Below, in pieces: positions 5,482 through 5,658 of a DNA stretch of 5,658 nt (position 1 is its first letter; each line of letters opens with the position of its first letter). Source of the stretch: Halieaceae bacterium UBA4438. GTDB lineage: Bacteria; Pseudomonadota; Gammaproteobacteria; Pseudomonadales; Halieaceae. Under the pieces are notes generated by a model, which saw only the letters and a program-made list of their open reading frames with translations, was not told the origin of the DNA and ran no database searches. The DNA lies in the NCBI GenBank assembly GCA_002390485.1, contig DGPO01000087.1:1-5658 (forward strand). The letters run 5' to 3'. The translations under genes and the position numbers were made by a program.

Positions 5482-5658
5482 ATGTCCCTCGTTGAAAATC
5501 TGTTTGAGCAGACGAAGACTGCGCTGCGTGACAGTAAGCCGAGTGAGGCTGCTGAGCTTGCGGCCAAAGCACTGATATTGTCACCCGACGATATGCGTCT
5601 TGTGCTGTTGCGCGGTGTTGCGTTGCGGCGCTCGGGCAATAGCCTTGAAGCCGAGTCG
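5482..5658 (+). CDS. TPR-repeat protein, N-terminal fragment (3' end outside window)
   Basis: The first 59 codons run open to the window edge. The product has no signal peptide and starts as amphipathic helices. Residues 21-36 (EAAELAAKALILSPDD) look like the second helix of a tetratricopeptide repeat with its usual Pro-Asp turn. Residues 38-58 (MRLVLLRGVALRRSGNSLEAE) look like the first helix of the next repeat, with the expected small residues (G45, A47, G52). TPRs mediate protein contacts and often precede a catalytic domain. In marine bacteria, TPR-sulfotransferase fusions are often found beside TonB-dependent receptors, but the C-terminal part is needed to test that. ATG 5482 is preceded by GAGAG (5466-5470), a weak Shine-Dalgarno at long spacing. 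The strong terminator 56 bases upstream means it probably has its own promoter; I found no good consensus there. Confidence 0.7.
   Translation, partial: MSLVENLFEQTKTALRDSKPSEAAELAAKALILSPDDMRLVLLRGVALRRSGNSLEAES

Noticed and set aside
5424..5639. 71-codon minus-strand frame at the right end
   Set aside because: It starts within the TPR gene and runs to the terminator. It is Ser/Arg-rich without motifs, while the plus frame shows a TPR pattern.
1..5658. CRISPR array, IS element, tRNA or riboswitch
   Set aside because: No regular repeat-spacer pattern, terminal inverted repeats, transposase sequence or cloverleaf was found. The 253-bp intergenic region shows no recognised riboswitch core.

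Overview
The window looks like chromosomal DNA from a Gram-negative, probably marine or aquatic, gammaproteobacterium. The evidence is a full-length TonB-dependent outer-membrane receptor with signal peptide and TonB box, a BCCT-type transporter, a GC content that looks slightly above 50% by eye, and a proteobacterial style of promoters and terminators. An affiliation with an OM60/NOR5-like oligotroph would fit this gene mix, but it is inference; no phylogenetic marker is present. No mobile element, RNA gene or CRISPR array was seen.

Layout. Positions 1-198 hold the last 65 codons of a GMC-family flavin oxidoreductase (choline-dehydrogenase type). Its stop codon shares one base with the ATG of a 375-residue BCCT-like membrane transporter (198-1325), so these two form a tight operon. 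Only 2 bp later, in tail-to-tail orientation, lies a complete FAD-dependent oxidoreductase of the PF12831 type on the minus strand (2686-1328, TTG start). A 253-bp divergent intergenic region follows. It carries a CRP/FNR-like palindrome, candidate promoters and two short direct repeats. A TonB-dependent receptor of 808 residues (2940-5366, GTG start) comes next and ends in a near-perfect intrinsic terminator (5393-5425). The last 177 bases are the start of a TPR-repeat protein that runs off the window.

How the genes may work together. The receptor would bring a scarce solute across the outer membrane, the BCCT-like carrier would take it or a product across the inner membrane, and the two flavoenzymes (GMC and PF12831) would oxidise it. 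This is a plausible small uptake-and-oxidation locus, but the substrate cannot be read from the sequence. The BCCT and GMC families suggest a quaternary ammonium or similar small polar compound; the aromatic-rich loop of the receptor might argue for something larger. The two most unusual items are the BCCT-like carrier, which lacks the first membrane helix and the hydrophilic tails of its family and has an aspartate inside the glycine-rich ion/substrate motif, and a very tyrosine-rich segment in a predicted loop of the receptor.
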